A stretch of DNA of 64,000 nucleotides, taken from positions 102,328,807-102,392,806 of the forward strand of contig NC_088910.1 of the NCBI RefSeq assembly GCF_963576675.1, written 5' to 3'. The translations under genes and the position numbers were made by a program. The notes under the pieces were generated by a model, which did not search any database, was not told the DNA's origin, and saw nothing but the letters and a program-made list of their open reading frames with translations. Numbering within the stretch: position 1 is the first letter of the stretch; each line of letters begins with the position of its first letter. Below are positions 31,573-43,800 of this stretch, piece after piece. This stretch comes from Euphorbia lathyris. Lineage: Eukaryota > Streptophyta > Magnoliopsida > Malpighiales > Euphorbiaceae.

Positions 31573-31751
31573 TGAATTATTTGAGAGAATGAAAATGGAT
31601 AAAACCGAATGAATATTATTGAAGAGAAATACAGCTTATATAGCAAAGTACAAAAACTAAGTTTAGCTATGCTGAGCTGAGCTGTGCTGAGCTGAGTTGA
31701 GCCGAGCTGAGTTGAGCCGTGCTGAGTTGTCAACTTATACAGCTGTCAACA
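31573..31751 (-). repeat. 3' LTR of copia A
   Basis: It is 179 bases and includes an expanded GCTGAGCTGAGTTGAGCCGAG tract. Apart from that tract it is the same sequence as 47928-48076. Confidence 0.88.
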
Positions 31752-31759
31752 CCCGCCCC

Positions 31760-34700
31760 TCAAGTTGGGTGAGTATATATCATCAAACCTAACTTGGATA
31801 AAGCTGTATGCATTTGAGCACCAGTAAGGTTCTTAGTTAACAAGTCTGCTAACTGCTCATGTGAAGGTACATAGGGTGTGGAGATAAATCCTTGTTGCAA
31901 AAGCTCCCGCACTATATGGCAATCAATGTCTATATGTTTAACCTTTTCGTGGAATACTGGGTTAGCAGCTATGGCAATAGCAGCTTGATTGTCACATCGA
32001 AGTTGAATAGGTAGGCTTACAGAAATCTGAATTTCTGGTAGCAGGTAACTAAGCCATTTTAACTCACAAGTTGTAGTTTCCATGGCTCGATATTCAGCCT
32101 CAGCTGAGGACTTGCTCACTGTAGGTTGTTTCTTGGACTTCCATGAAATGAGACTGTTACCGAGCAAAATACAATACCCAGTCACTGAACGTCTTGTAGT
32201 TTGACACCTGCCCCAATCTGAATCACAGAAAGCAGACAAAACAAAAGTATTCTGAGCTGAATAAAACAAGCCTAACTGTTTTGTGCCTTTTAGATACTTA
32301 AGCACATGAATAGCTGCATCCCAATGCATCTCTGTAGGAGCATTCATATATTGACTAAGTTGTTGTGTAATGAAAGCCAAGTCAGGACGAGTGAATCCTA
32401 AGTACAAAAGCCTGCCAATGATCCTCCTGTATTTGTTAATATCATGAATTGCAGGAGATGAAGTATTAGCATCTGGATCATCTAATTGTATTCCACTTGG
32501 AAGAGGACTGGAAACAGATGTACAGTTCTCTAAACCAGTATCAATCAGCAAGTCGGTAATATATTTTCTTTGTGAGAGCAAAATGCCATCTTCAGACCTG
32601 TGTAACTCCACTCCAAGAAAATACTTGGCAGTACCAAGATCTTTAATGGTAAATTCCTGGTGTAAAGCAGCTTTAATTTCTTCTATTTTTTGCTGGGAAG
32701 AACCTGTCAGCAGCATATCATCCACATAGATGACAATGGCAGTAAAATGTCCATTTGATTGTCTAGTGAATAGACAATAATCATGTACGGATTTAGTGAA
32801 GCCCAAATTCTTCAAAACAGAAGTAAAAGCCTTATACCATTGTCTGCCTGCTTGCTTCAGCCCGTATAAGGATTTAGTCAATTTACAGACTTGACCTGGT
32901 TGTGCCTTTGTGTAACCTGCTGGTGGAGCCATATATATATCTTCATCTACATAACCATGAAGATAAGCATTGTTCACACCCACTTGCTCTATTGGCCAAC
33001 CATTTGCAGCAGCTACAGCAATGAACAATCTTACTGTCACTGTCTTTGTAACTGGAGAAAAATCTCTGTATAATCAACACCAAATTTCTGGCCACCAACC
33101 TTGCTTTATACCTTTCAACACTTCCATCAGCATTGTATTTAACTCTGAAAATCCACCTTGAAGTAACAGTCTGTTTGCCCTCAGGTAACTTAGTTAGAAT
33201 CCAAGTTTCATTATCCTCTAAAGCTTGCAACTCCTTTTTCATTGCTTCCTGCCATGCAGGATGAGCATTGGCCTCTGCAAAAGTGTTTGGTTCCTTGACT
33301 TTGATGATCTCTGGCAAGTAGGCTGAATGATCATCAGTAAAAATCAAAGATTGGTCAACATGATTGACAACAAAATCCTGCATCCAAGCTGGAGGTTTAG
33401 AAATTCTGGTTGTGTCTTAGAGGTGATATTACAGGTGTTGGTGGTTCTGCAGAAACAGGAAAAGTAGGAGGAGTATCATTTGTGGGTGTCAGAGTTTGCA
33501 TTGTTGTTGGAGAGGAAGGAGCATGTGAATTTTCAGAGACATTAACTGAGGGTGTATTGGTAGATGAAGTAGTGGGGGGTAAATGTATAGGTGCAAAAGA
33601 GATATCTGAAGGTAAGACAGCGGTTTCAGAAGGAGGAATAAAGCCATCTGCTGTCTGATTCCTGGTATTATCTCCAGGAAACATGGATTCATAGAACTTA
33701 ACATCACGAGAAACTCCAATCTTATGTGTTTCCAAGTTATACACCTTACTACCCTTTTGACCAGGTGAGAATCCTAAATATAAACCCTTATAGGATCGAG
33801 CTGCAAATTTATCCTTATGAGTTTGTGTATCTGTAATATAACAGAGACAACCAAAACTCTTGAGATCTTTGTAATTAGGATCCTTATCATAAAATTTTCT
33901 ATAAGGACTTTGCCAATTCAGGACTTTAGTCGGCATAAGATTGATAAGGTAGGTTGCATGCAACATAGCCTCTCCCTAAAACTTGTTTGACAAACCTGCC
34001 TGGAAAAGCAAGGATCTAGCAGTTTCAGCTAAAAATCTATGCTTCCGTTCCACCACGCCATTCTGTTGCGGGGTGTTAATGCAGGATCTTTGATGAACAA
34101 CACCAAAATTCTGCAATATTTGTTGAGTTTGTTGACCAGTAAATTCAGTGCCATTATCTGTTCGTATGGTGCAAACTGCAGCATCAAATTGTGTCTTGAC
34201 CAGATGTAAAAATCTTTTAATTAATGAAGGAACTTGATCTTTGTTAGCAAACAAAAAGATCCATGTAATTCTGGAGTAATCATCCACAATTGTCAGCATA
34301 TATCTAGCTCCTGTGATAGATGTTTGTTTGTAGGGACCCCAGACATCTAGATGTAAGAGTTCAAAAGACTTTACAGATTTTATTTCACTCTTAGAAAAAG
34401 AAAATCTATGTTGTTTAGCCTTGTGGCAAGCATCACAAACAAGATCAGTTTGTTTACATGACAAATCTTTGATATGCGCTATTTTGCTAGATGAAATATG
34501 ACCTAGTCTATTATGCCAAAGCACCATATCATTTTCATCATTATTTTGTAAAACAACATTAGTAATAAAGCTATGAGAAATATCTTTCTTACTAGCTACT
34601 CCTAATTGTTGTATTTGGTATAAGCCACCTGTTTGTTCTCCAATAGCTATGACCAAATCAGAATCCAGGGCCTGCAATACACATTTTCCAACAAGGAATT

Positions 34701-35606
34701 TAGCACATAGTTGATTCTCTTCAACTATTTTTCCTACTGACAGTAAATTATACTGAAAGGTAGGAATGTACAACACATTCTTCAGCTGTAATTGTGAGTT
34801 GATATCAACAACTCCAAAATGTGTAACAGCTTGTGTTGATCCATCTGACAAATAAACTTTTCTAGGCATTCTTAGGCTCTGAATGCTAGAGAACAAATTT
34901 TTGTTGTTGCACATGTGAGCACTAGCTCCAGAATCAACTATCCATGTTTGGTTATCACTAGTTTTAACAGCATTAGAATTAATTGAGAGAGCATGAAAGT
35001 GTACAATACCACTACAATCTCCCTTAGCAAAAGCAGAGAAATCAGTTCCAGTAGCTCCCGTGCCTCCCGTGCCTTTGCCGCTGAAATATTTGTGCATTTC
35101 CCTCTGCATCATCTCAGAGAATCCTTTATCAAACATTCCTAAAGAAGAGCCTTCAGTGAGTTTGTCATTTTGCACTTCACATGGAGAATCAATCTCATAG
35201 GCTACACAAGCTGCTTGAGGCTTCTTTCCTTTATAGTTCGACTTGAACCATTCCGGATAGCCAACAATTTTGAAGCATTCTTCCTTGACATGACCTCCTT
35301 TCTTGCAATGTGAACATTGCTTATCTGCCTTCGCAAGAGCAGTTTTCTTCTTAAGAGAATCAACATTGCGAGTATGAACTGCATTAACAGTTGAAGTAGA
35401 AAATTCTACTGTGTTCTCTGAGTCAGTTTGTTTCTCAACACGTAGAACCATAGAGAAAGCTGTATTTAACTCTGGATAAGGATCGATCAACAAGATCTGA
35501 TTCTTAACATGCTCAAACTCATTATTTAAGCCACCAAGAAACAGCATCAATTGATCTTCGTTACAGTACTTCTGAACTCCACAACTACAAGAAGGAATAT
35601 GCCTCA
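31760..35606 (-). pseudogene. Copia A gag(C-terminal)-protease-integrase-reverse transcriptase-RNase H, disrupted
   Basis: In order: gag tail with a CCHC knuckle (CSHCKKGGHVKEEC), protease (WIVDSGASAHM), integrase HHCC zinc site and core (HNRLGH, LDVWGPY, DDYSRITW, RTDNGTEF, NGVVERK), then the integrase C terminus (GYLGFSPGQKG-like, 33750), reverse transcriptase and RNase H (YVDDMLL, CDSDWG, SKSSAEAEYRA, CDNQAA). TAG at 33978-33976 replaces a conserved Trp codon (NKFW). The frame is lost near 33390 and again near 33050. The first catalytic aspartate of reverse transcriptase is changed: V-G-V-N-N-A-Y-L-H-G where the family has x-D-V-x-N-A-F-L. The element cannot make an active polymerase. Confidence 0.92.
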
Positions 35607-37012
35607 TGTTGGTCCCTAATAATTAGTTCCAAAGGGGGGGGGGGGTTAGGAACTAATATAACTTTTTCGCGATTTAATTAAGCTGACTGGAAGTAATTTT
35701 TGAGAGTTTATTAACTCTGCTTTTGGTCAGCTTGGTGAGATATGTTTGAAGACAGATTTAATCAGATGTTGACTAAAGTTGTCTTCTTGTGAGTTGAGAA
35801 TTGACACTCTTGGAGGTCAGCTTCTAACTCAACACCACTTATTTACTCAAGGTCAGCTTAGGCAATTTATATGCTGAGTAAATTTAGCAAACAACACATA
35901 CAATATAAGAGAGAGTTCAGAGATTACTCAGTATCACTTATCCTGGTTCGGCCTTTCTGCCTACGTCCAGTCCCCAGAGTCCTCCGGGCTTTTTGAATCC
36001 AATACTGAGCTCTTTAACGGTAGAGCACAAACCAATTACAAGGCAATTGAATATGCAAGAGTACCTTCCTCTATTCGTCTACTCAACTCCTACTAAGTGC
36101 TACAACCCAGCACCTAGATTTCCTTACTACTGAAATGCTTACAACTTAGCACTCAGATTTACTCTCTCAATATTGCTATTGATCACAGACTTGTTCCTTT
36201 TTGAACTAAAGAACACTTTAGATGATTAAACTCAATCTAGCATTTACACATAGAACAGAAACGTGGGCGTAAGATTCTTTTTGTATTTGAGTGCTTTTGA
36301 AACTTTCTCTCTTGTATTTTTCTTTTTATGCTTCTCTCTTGTATCTATTTTGGTTCTTCGATTGTCCTTTTATAGACGGAAAACTGTGGACTTGATTGTT
36401 TGAAATGTCTTGACCGTTGCAACCAAAACGGCTCTTTTGGGGAATATTTTCTGGAAATCTTCAGACTGCACACCATTCCCTGCTTCTGTTTTACTTCAGG
36501 CATCAGGTTGTCTTTTAGCGTCTGTTTTGTTTGTTTGTGACAGTTGTGTGTTTCCAATAATCCAACGTCCCATGACTCTCGGAATCAGTCTTCTTAGGTA
36601 TCTTCGAGGTTCCAATTATTGGTGCAGATGATTGGCAGATTTTGTCTTTTAGTAGAACGGATCCTTCATGTTGTCCTGATGAATACTCAACTCCGTTTGT
36701 TCATGGTTCATGCTGAGTTCCTCCAAGGTCAGCTTCGTTTTGTTTAAACGCTCCTGACGAGGTCTTCAGCTTTAGTCAGCTTTGTTTTGTTTCTGACCTT
36801 TAACTCCACTCAGCTTCTATTCTGTCATGCTGAGTTCTTTGCTACTTAGCTTTGTTTGTGCTGACTTTTGTCCTGTCTTTTACCTTATATATTTTTGCAC
36901 TCAAGATTCAACAAACATATTAGTACAATTAAATCAAAGCATCTAAATTTAATTGCCTCTTAATCATGGATGATTTTGTCAAATCAAAATCTTGTGGAAA
37001 GGTGTTTCAACA
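35607..37012 (-). repeat. 3' LTR of element B
   Basis: It is 1,406 bases, with TG...CA termini, and contains a G12 run near 35630. Short frames inside it (for example 36345-36557) are also present in the other LTR and are not genes. Confidence 0.95.
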
Positions 37013-37389
37013 AACTCCCCCATTTTGATGTTGGCAAAATACATAATTACAGAACTCAGTTTTAAGTTGCCCCATGATTGATATTTCTGAATTGACTCCC
37101 CCGTAAGGGTTGCATTCATTTTGTCTTAAGCCTTCCAAGGTCTAATTTTATTAGGTTTGTTATATTTGTGTATACTGGCTTTACTTTTGGAAAGATGTTG
37201 TCTCTTTTTGAATTGTTTGTTCAAACTTGACTGGAAGAGAAAAGAAACTGATATTGGATTTAAATAACAGTCAACAACAAAACATATTATCCTAAGCAGT
37301 GGATAACAGAAATAAAAACAGATAACAGGATATGGTTTGATATGGTGCCAACAAAACAACATTGGACAACAAAACATATTATCCTAGAT
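37013..37389 (-). promoter_or_regulatory. Polypurine tract and 3' leader of element B
   Basis: On the minus strand AAAATGGGGGAGTT directly precedes the 3' LTR and would prime plus-strand synthesis. The rest, up to the envelope-like stop codon, is non-coding and holds a duplicated CAACAAAACATATTATCCTA word (about 37275 and 37368). Confidence 0.75.
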
Positions 37390-40236
37390 TCACTTCTTCT
37401 TTCTTTGAGCTGAGGGGTCAATATGAGCAATGCCTTTTCCTTTGCTCCCAGAGGCAGACGCAGTTCCTAAAGTTAGAGGCTGAGTTCCAGGCTGAGTTCC
37501 TCTTTTACTAGTCTCCCCCGTTTTGCCATCATCGGGTTGATAAAGGAAGGTTTTATTCCTGGCGGCCGAGGAGAGGTAGTTGGAATAGCGCTGAAGCCTC
37601 TTTGTGCTTTCTCCCAAACTGTCAATAACAGGAATGCTATCGTCTTGGACGTGCCTGGGGACTCGAATGGAGCTGCTTATCATGCTAAGAAGACATTCAT
37701 GGGCTTTGCTGAGGCAAGCAATAGAGTTGGTGACCTGACCATAAGATTGATGAAATAGTTTCAACAGAGCAGAGTCATAGAACATTCGTTGTGCATTGTT
37801 GATCCTCATGGCTTTCATGATAGCCTGCGAGAAGGTCATTAGCTCTGTGTTGGATACTGGATCAACGTCCATCTGGGCCCGATCAATGTTCAAGAGTCTC
37901 ACTGCCTCACTCAGTTGATCAATCGTGCATTGAGAGGAGGAGGATACAAGGTCACGGGTACTTGTCAGCTCTGCTTGAATCTTAGTAAACCATTGTTGGA
38001 GCTCAGTGGAGGTGACAGATTCTGTAGTGCTTGGTGGACTGGATTTAGTTAGCTCAGCATATAGCTTAGTGAAGCAATCTTGCAACTCAGCAGATGTTGC
38101 GGACTCAGTGTGTACAGTTGCTCTGGAGGGGGTCAGTTCCGCTGCTAGCTTAACAAAATAGTTTTGAAGCTCAGAGGAAGTGACGTACCCTGGATTGACT
38201 TCAGATAGGTGTTGAATTTTTCCTTCAAGAGAGTTCAGATGAGTAGCCATGGTAAGCACTACTTCAGTCAGTTTGGCCATTTGCTCTTGGTTTGGCTACT
38301 GGGTTTGCACTGCAGTGATAATACTAACCAAATCTTTCAGGCTACGGAGTTCTTGTAAAAGTTGAGTGATACTGGTTAGGTGAGAGGGCTCTTGAGTGGA
38401 CTGACAACCTTCAGCGTGAGTAGAATGAAAGTCTTGAAGTAGAGCCTGAGCTGAATCAATGACCCTACGGCCAGACTCAGTTGCATTCAGGTATGCAAAC
38501 TTTGCAGCATTGGACTCAGAGGCTGGTGTAGGATTTTCTGATGGTGGAGGTGTTGGTTCCTTGCCAGACTGAGTACCTGGACTGTTATGAAGTTGTTGAG
38601 CTGAGTTATCAGCATTTTGTGATGGAGGTGGAGTTGAGGTATGAGTTGGCTCAATTGGTGCAGCTTGACTTGGATTTGTAGGGTTCTTGGCATGTTCCTC
38701 ATGTTGAGTAACAGTGGCTTGCTTTTCCGCTAGATCTTCTGGTGGAGATTCAGTGGCAGTTGAGAAATACTTGAACTGAATTTTAGACAGGTCAGTTTCT
38801 GGCTCGTCAAGGGGAAATTCGTTCATGAGATCAAGGTGTTTTTGCGCTTTCTTCTTTAATCTCCGCCGGGTCTCAGTTTTTGGCGGAGAATGGTCAATTT
38901 GAAGACCTTCACTTGACTCAGCAGCCACAGTTCCTTCCCCTACAAGTTGCTCAATATTATCTTCTTCCCTTGTTTGCTCAGCATCATCACGAGGGCATGC
39001 TTCCTCCTCAGTATTACCTTTTTGTTGCTCAACGTGTTCCATATCTTCTTTTTCGTGGTCAATCTCATGACCTTCAGTTTGAGGAGAGGTTAGTGGTACG
39101 GCTTCCACTATTTTCAAGGAGTGACCTCTTTTCTTATTCTTTAACGGGGTCTCAGGAGTTTCTTCGTTTTCATCATCAGGCACTTCTGGCCTCTTTCTTT
39201 TCCCAATGTGCTCATCAACCTTGTCAGTTTGGGCTTTCTGTCTTGATGAAAGTCTTATTTTCTTTGGAACAGAATGGATATCTTTGGAGCTAACTTCTGC
39301 AGCCTTCCTCTTCTTCCCTTTTTCAGGCTCAACTGTCTTGGGTGACTCAGTATGAGCCTCAACTTCTTGTGCAGGCTCAGCTTCAGGTTCCATTTCTGCT
39401 TGCTCTTCTTCCTCATTTTCCTCGGCTTCTCCAGTTCCTTCATACCCCTTCAAGGGTTGATTATACAATAGTCCATCTAGTAGGACTGCAGTGATTTCAC
39501 TTCCCAACGAGCTTGTCTCGTCCACTGTCTCTATTTGCTTGTCCTGTATGATTTTCATGATAAGTGAACCCAAACGTAGTTTCCTACCGCTTCGTTGAAG
39601 GGCTCCAACTAGAAACACAGGGAGATTGAATGGAGTTGAAGTCAACATGTGCCATATAAAGCACTGTTCGAAGTTAGATGCGGAGGAGGCAGAGCTAAGT
39701 TTGGGAAAGATAAAGTTAGTCAGCATGAAATGAACCATCTTTTGATCCTTACCCATGCAAGTACTGGGTATTTCTCCTTTGTGATCTTTGGGTTTACAGA
39801 ACCCTTTTAACTTTTCAGACGTGGCTTTAGGTATCTTCTCCTTTGTTGTTCGAAATTGGATTCCTTCGTTCGGTATCTCTAATAGTGTGGCTAGATAGGC
39901 AGGGGTAATAACGATTTTCTGACCTTTCACATTTGTCTCCAAGTAATCTGAGTCGTCTGCATCAACTCGTAAATTTGAGTAGAACTCTCGAACTAACCTT
40001 GGGTAGGCTGTTCCTGGAAGGGAAAAGAGACCTGTCCAGTTGTTTTTCGCAATCCATTCACAGAATGGTGTTTCAGTCGACACGAAGCTCGGAGAGAACC
40101 ACCGGCATTTTAACACCTCCATGTTGTTAACCTTCGAGTGTACTTTCAGCAGTATCCTCTCCTTTTCCATTGAAGGACTAGCGTGGTCAGTGAGTGTGTT
40201 TTGCGCTTCTGGGGTTTTCTTTTTGCTGGGAGACAT
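37390..40236 (-). pseudogene. Envelope-like third ORF of element B, one in-frame TAG
   Basis: One frame of about 949 codons from the ATG at 40236 to 37390 is broken by a single TAG at 38298-38296. The first half (residues about 50-230) has the conserved segment LVREFYSNL...KGQKIVITPAYLATLLEIP, which resembles the plant-transposon domain found in Sirevirus-type third ORFs. The middle is highly acidic and proline/serine-rich with basic patches (KKRK, RKRPE). The part after the TAG (38280-37390) has three repeats of the type T-S-[AT]-E-L-Q-x(2)-F-[TV]-K-L (near residues 20, 55 and 85). No transmembrane helix or signal peptide is evident, so 'envelope-like' is a positional label only; the function is unknown. 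Confidence 0.8.
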
Positions 40237-40816
40237 TTTTTTTTTGACGAATTTGAGATTTTTGGAACGGAAGAAGTTTGAGTTTTAGGGATTGCAAGAA
40301 TGAGAAAGGACGAGTGGGGGTTCAACTATTTTATATAAATCAATGAGGATCCTAAATCATTATCTTGTCGTTTTTCTCCTAGGGACGTTCAAGCGTCAGA
40401 TACTCTGTTAATTATGACATCTTCGGCGCATGGGTTTTTGCCATTAATGTGCGTCTTCCCAATGTGTCAGAATTTACACGTGTAAGTTTATTTTATACAA
40501 ATGGGTTATTGCCGAAATTCGAAGCGTCAATAATATTGAGTGCCTATCGTTTGTTAAGACGATCTCTCTATCTCCTATTAACTCCTCATAGGTTACGTGC
40601 TCAGCGTGTGTCTTTACTCAGCATGACGTGATTTGTCTATCTACTCAGCATGGGATGTTTACTTAACCTTTATGCCTAACTCAGTATTGTTGCTTACTAT
40701 GTGTACGCAGGGTGGCTATTTCAACCTAAGCTTAGTAGGGAATAGATATTTCACTCAACATGGCATTCGTACAGTCATTCAAAGTTCCACTCATAATTAT
40801 TTAATGCAAAATTTAG
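40237..40816 (-). other. Spacer between pol and the third ORF of element B
   Basis: This 580-base non-coding gap lies between the pol stop (40817) and the ATG at 40236. It is rich in GCTGAG/CTCAGC words. No promoter or splice acceptor can be assigned with confidence, though such elements are thought to express the third ORF from a spliced transcript. Confidence 0.5.
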
Positions 40817-43800
40817 TTACAGTGGATTTGACATACCAATTGCTTCCCTTAGTGTGTTGAATTGCTCTCGGGCCAAAGGTTTTATGAAGATATCTGCAAG
40901 CTGATCGTTTGTTGGCACGTAGGTCAGCTTGATCTCATCTTTTAATACGTGATCTCTGATGAAGTGATGCCTTATGCTAACATGCTTCATCCGGCTGTGT
41001 TGGACGGGATTTTTGGATAGATCAATGGCACTTTTGCTGTCGCATTTGATCTCTATTGTCTTTGTTTTGACTCCGTAATCCTCAAGCTGTTGCTTTATCC
41101 ATAGGACTTGTGCAACACAGCTTCCTGCAGCCACGTACTCAGCTTCAGTTGTAGACAGCGCTACGGATGATTGCTTCTTGCTAAACCAAGATACTAGACA
41201 GCTTCCAAGGAAGTGACATCCCCCTGAAGTACTTTTTTGTTCTAGCTTATCTCGTCCGTAGTCAGCATCAGTATATCCAATGAGTGTGAAGTCATTTGAG
41301 GTTGGATACCATAGACCTACATCAACTGAGCTTTGCAAGTATCTAAAAATTCTTTTTACAGCAGTTAGATGAGATTCCCTGGGGTCAGCTTGATATCTAG
41401 CACAATAGCATACTGAGTATTGAATATCTGGTCTACTAGCAGTGAGGTAGAGTAATGAACCTATCATACCTCGATAGAGTTTACTATCAACTGACTTACT
41501 CTTTTCATCCTTGCATAGGACAGTATCAGTACCCATGGGGGTTGATATTGGTTTGCATTCTTCCATGCTGAACTTCTTTAACATTTCCTTGGTGTACTTA
41601 GATTGACTTATAAATATGCCGTTCTTGCCTTGCTTGATTTGGAGTCCAAGAAAGAAGTTGAGTTCACCCATCATGGACATTTCGAACTCAGTTTGCATCT
41701 GTTGGCTAAATTCTTTGCACAAAGATTCGTCAGTAGCACAAAAGATTATATCATCAACATATATCTGTGCAAGTAGGGTATGTTTACCCTTTTTCTTAAT
41801 GAACAAGGTTGTGTCAGCTTTTCCCCTGACATAGTTTCTGGTCAGCAGGAAGTTGGTCAACCTCTCATACCAAGCTCTTGGAGCTTGCTTTAGGCCGTAC
41901 AGAGCCTTTTTGAGTTTATAAACGTGATTTGGAAATTTTGAGTCTTCAAATCCAGGAGGTTGATTGACGTATACCTCTTCGTTTATAAAGCCATTAAGAA
42001 ATGCACTTTTTACATCCATTTGGTATAATTTAAAATTCATGTAACTGGCATAGGCACACAATATTCGTATAGCTTCTAATCTAGCAACTGGGGCAAATGT
42101 TTCTCCATAGTCTATACCCTCTTGCTGACTATAGCCTTGAGCTACAAGTTGGGCTTTGTTTCTAATCACATTCCCATGTTCATCTAGCTTATTTCTAAAG
42201 ACCCACTTAGTTCCTATGGGCTTTTGATTCCTAGATTTAGGTACTAAATCTCATACCTCATTTATGGTGAATTGATCAAGCTCTTCTTACATGGCATTGA
42301 TCCAATACTCATCTTGCTCAGCATCAGCAAAATTCTTTGGCTCATGTGTTGATACGAATGCAACATTGCTGAGGTATTTTCTAAGTTGATCCCTGGTCAT
42401 CAGTTTGTTGTTAGCGGCATCAAGAATGGCTTGTTCTGTATGGCCTCTTGGGATCTTTATTTCCTTTGGTAGTGCTGAGTCGTTTGGAAGAGGTGTTTCT
42501 ACAATCTCTACAGGAATAGATTGGTCAGCAAATGATATTTCAATTTCTTGCTTACCTTGAGTCAGCTCCTGTATGTTAGGCATTGTGACTTCTGGTTGAT
42601 CAGCGGAAGCTGAGCCTGATTCTTCTTCTTCAGGCTGAGCTGACTTACCTGTAGGGTCAGTTTCATCGAACTCAACATGTACAGACTCTTCTACAACTTG
42701 AGTTCTTTTATTAAATACTCTATATGCTTTACTGTTTGTTGAGTACCCTAAAAAGATCGCCTCATCAGCTTTAGCATCAAATTTAGCAAGGTTGTCTTTT
42801 GTATTGAGTATAAAACACTTACAACCAAAGGCACGAAAGTATCCAATGTTGGGCTTTCGACCTTTCCAAAGTTCATATGGGGTTTTCTTAAGTATCGGTC
42901 TGACTAGAGCCCTGTTCAGTATATAACATGCTGTGTGAACAGCTTCACCCCAGAAGTACTTTGGAAGCCTATTTTCACTCAGCATCGTCCTAGCTATTTC
43001 AACAATGGTTCTATTTTTCCTTTCAACAACCCCATTTTGTTGAGGTGTTCTTAGAGCAGAGAAGTTGTGGTCAATACCACAGGTTTCACAGAATTCATCA
43101 AACTGTTGGTTTTTGAATTCTCCACCATTGTCGCTTCTAATGTGAGCTACTTTTAGGTCTTTGTCATTTTCAAGTTTTCTGATCAATGTGGTGAACATCT
43201 CAAAGGTTTCATCCTTGCTACTAAGCAAGATGATCCAAGTATACCGAGAGAAATCATCTACAATAACCAAAGAAAATTTCTTACCTCCCAAGCTGAGTGG
43301 CTGGATAGTTCCGAAAAGATCTAAGTGTAGTAATTCCAATGGCCTTTTGGTTGAGACGACAGTTTTACTATGAAATGACTTTTTAGTTTGTTTTCCTTGC
43401 TGACAGGCTTTACATAACTGATCTTTTTCAAACTTTAATTTGGGTAATCCCTCAACTAATTGCTTTCTAGCTAATTTGGCAAGAAGATCCATGCTGACAT
43501 GCCCAAGTCTTCTATGTCATATCCAGGAGTTGTCCTCTTTAGATACTAAGCATATATTTTTAGAAAACTGTTTTTCCAAGTTCAACATATATACATTTTC
43601 TACACGAGGGGCAGTTAAAATCAATTCATTTGTATTTCCCTCGAGTATTTGACACTTAGTATCATCAAATACAACCCTTCTGCCGCTTTTGCAAAGCTGA
43701 GCTACACTCAACAGGTTGTATTTTAGACCTTTAACTAAGGAGACATACTCAATGGTTGGGTTACCTCCGATAGTACCTGAGCCGACTATCTTACCCTTCT

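Noticed and set aside
37390..40236. Evidence for an infectious retrovirus envelope
   Set aside because: No signal peptide, transmembrane segment or fusion motif is visible; the label is positional only.
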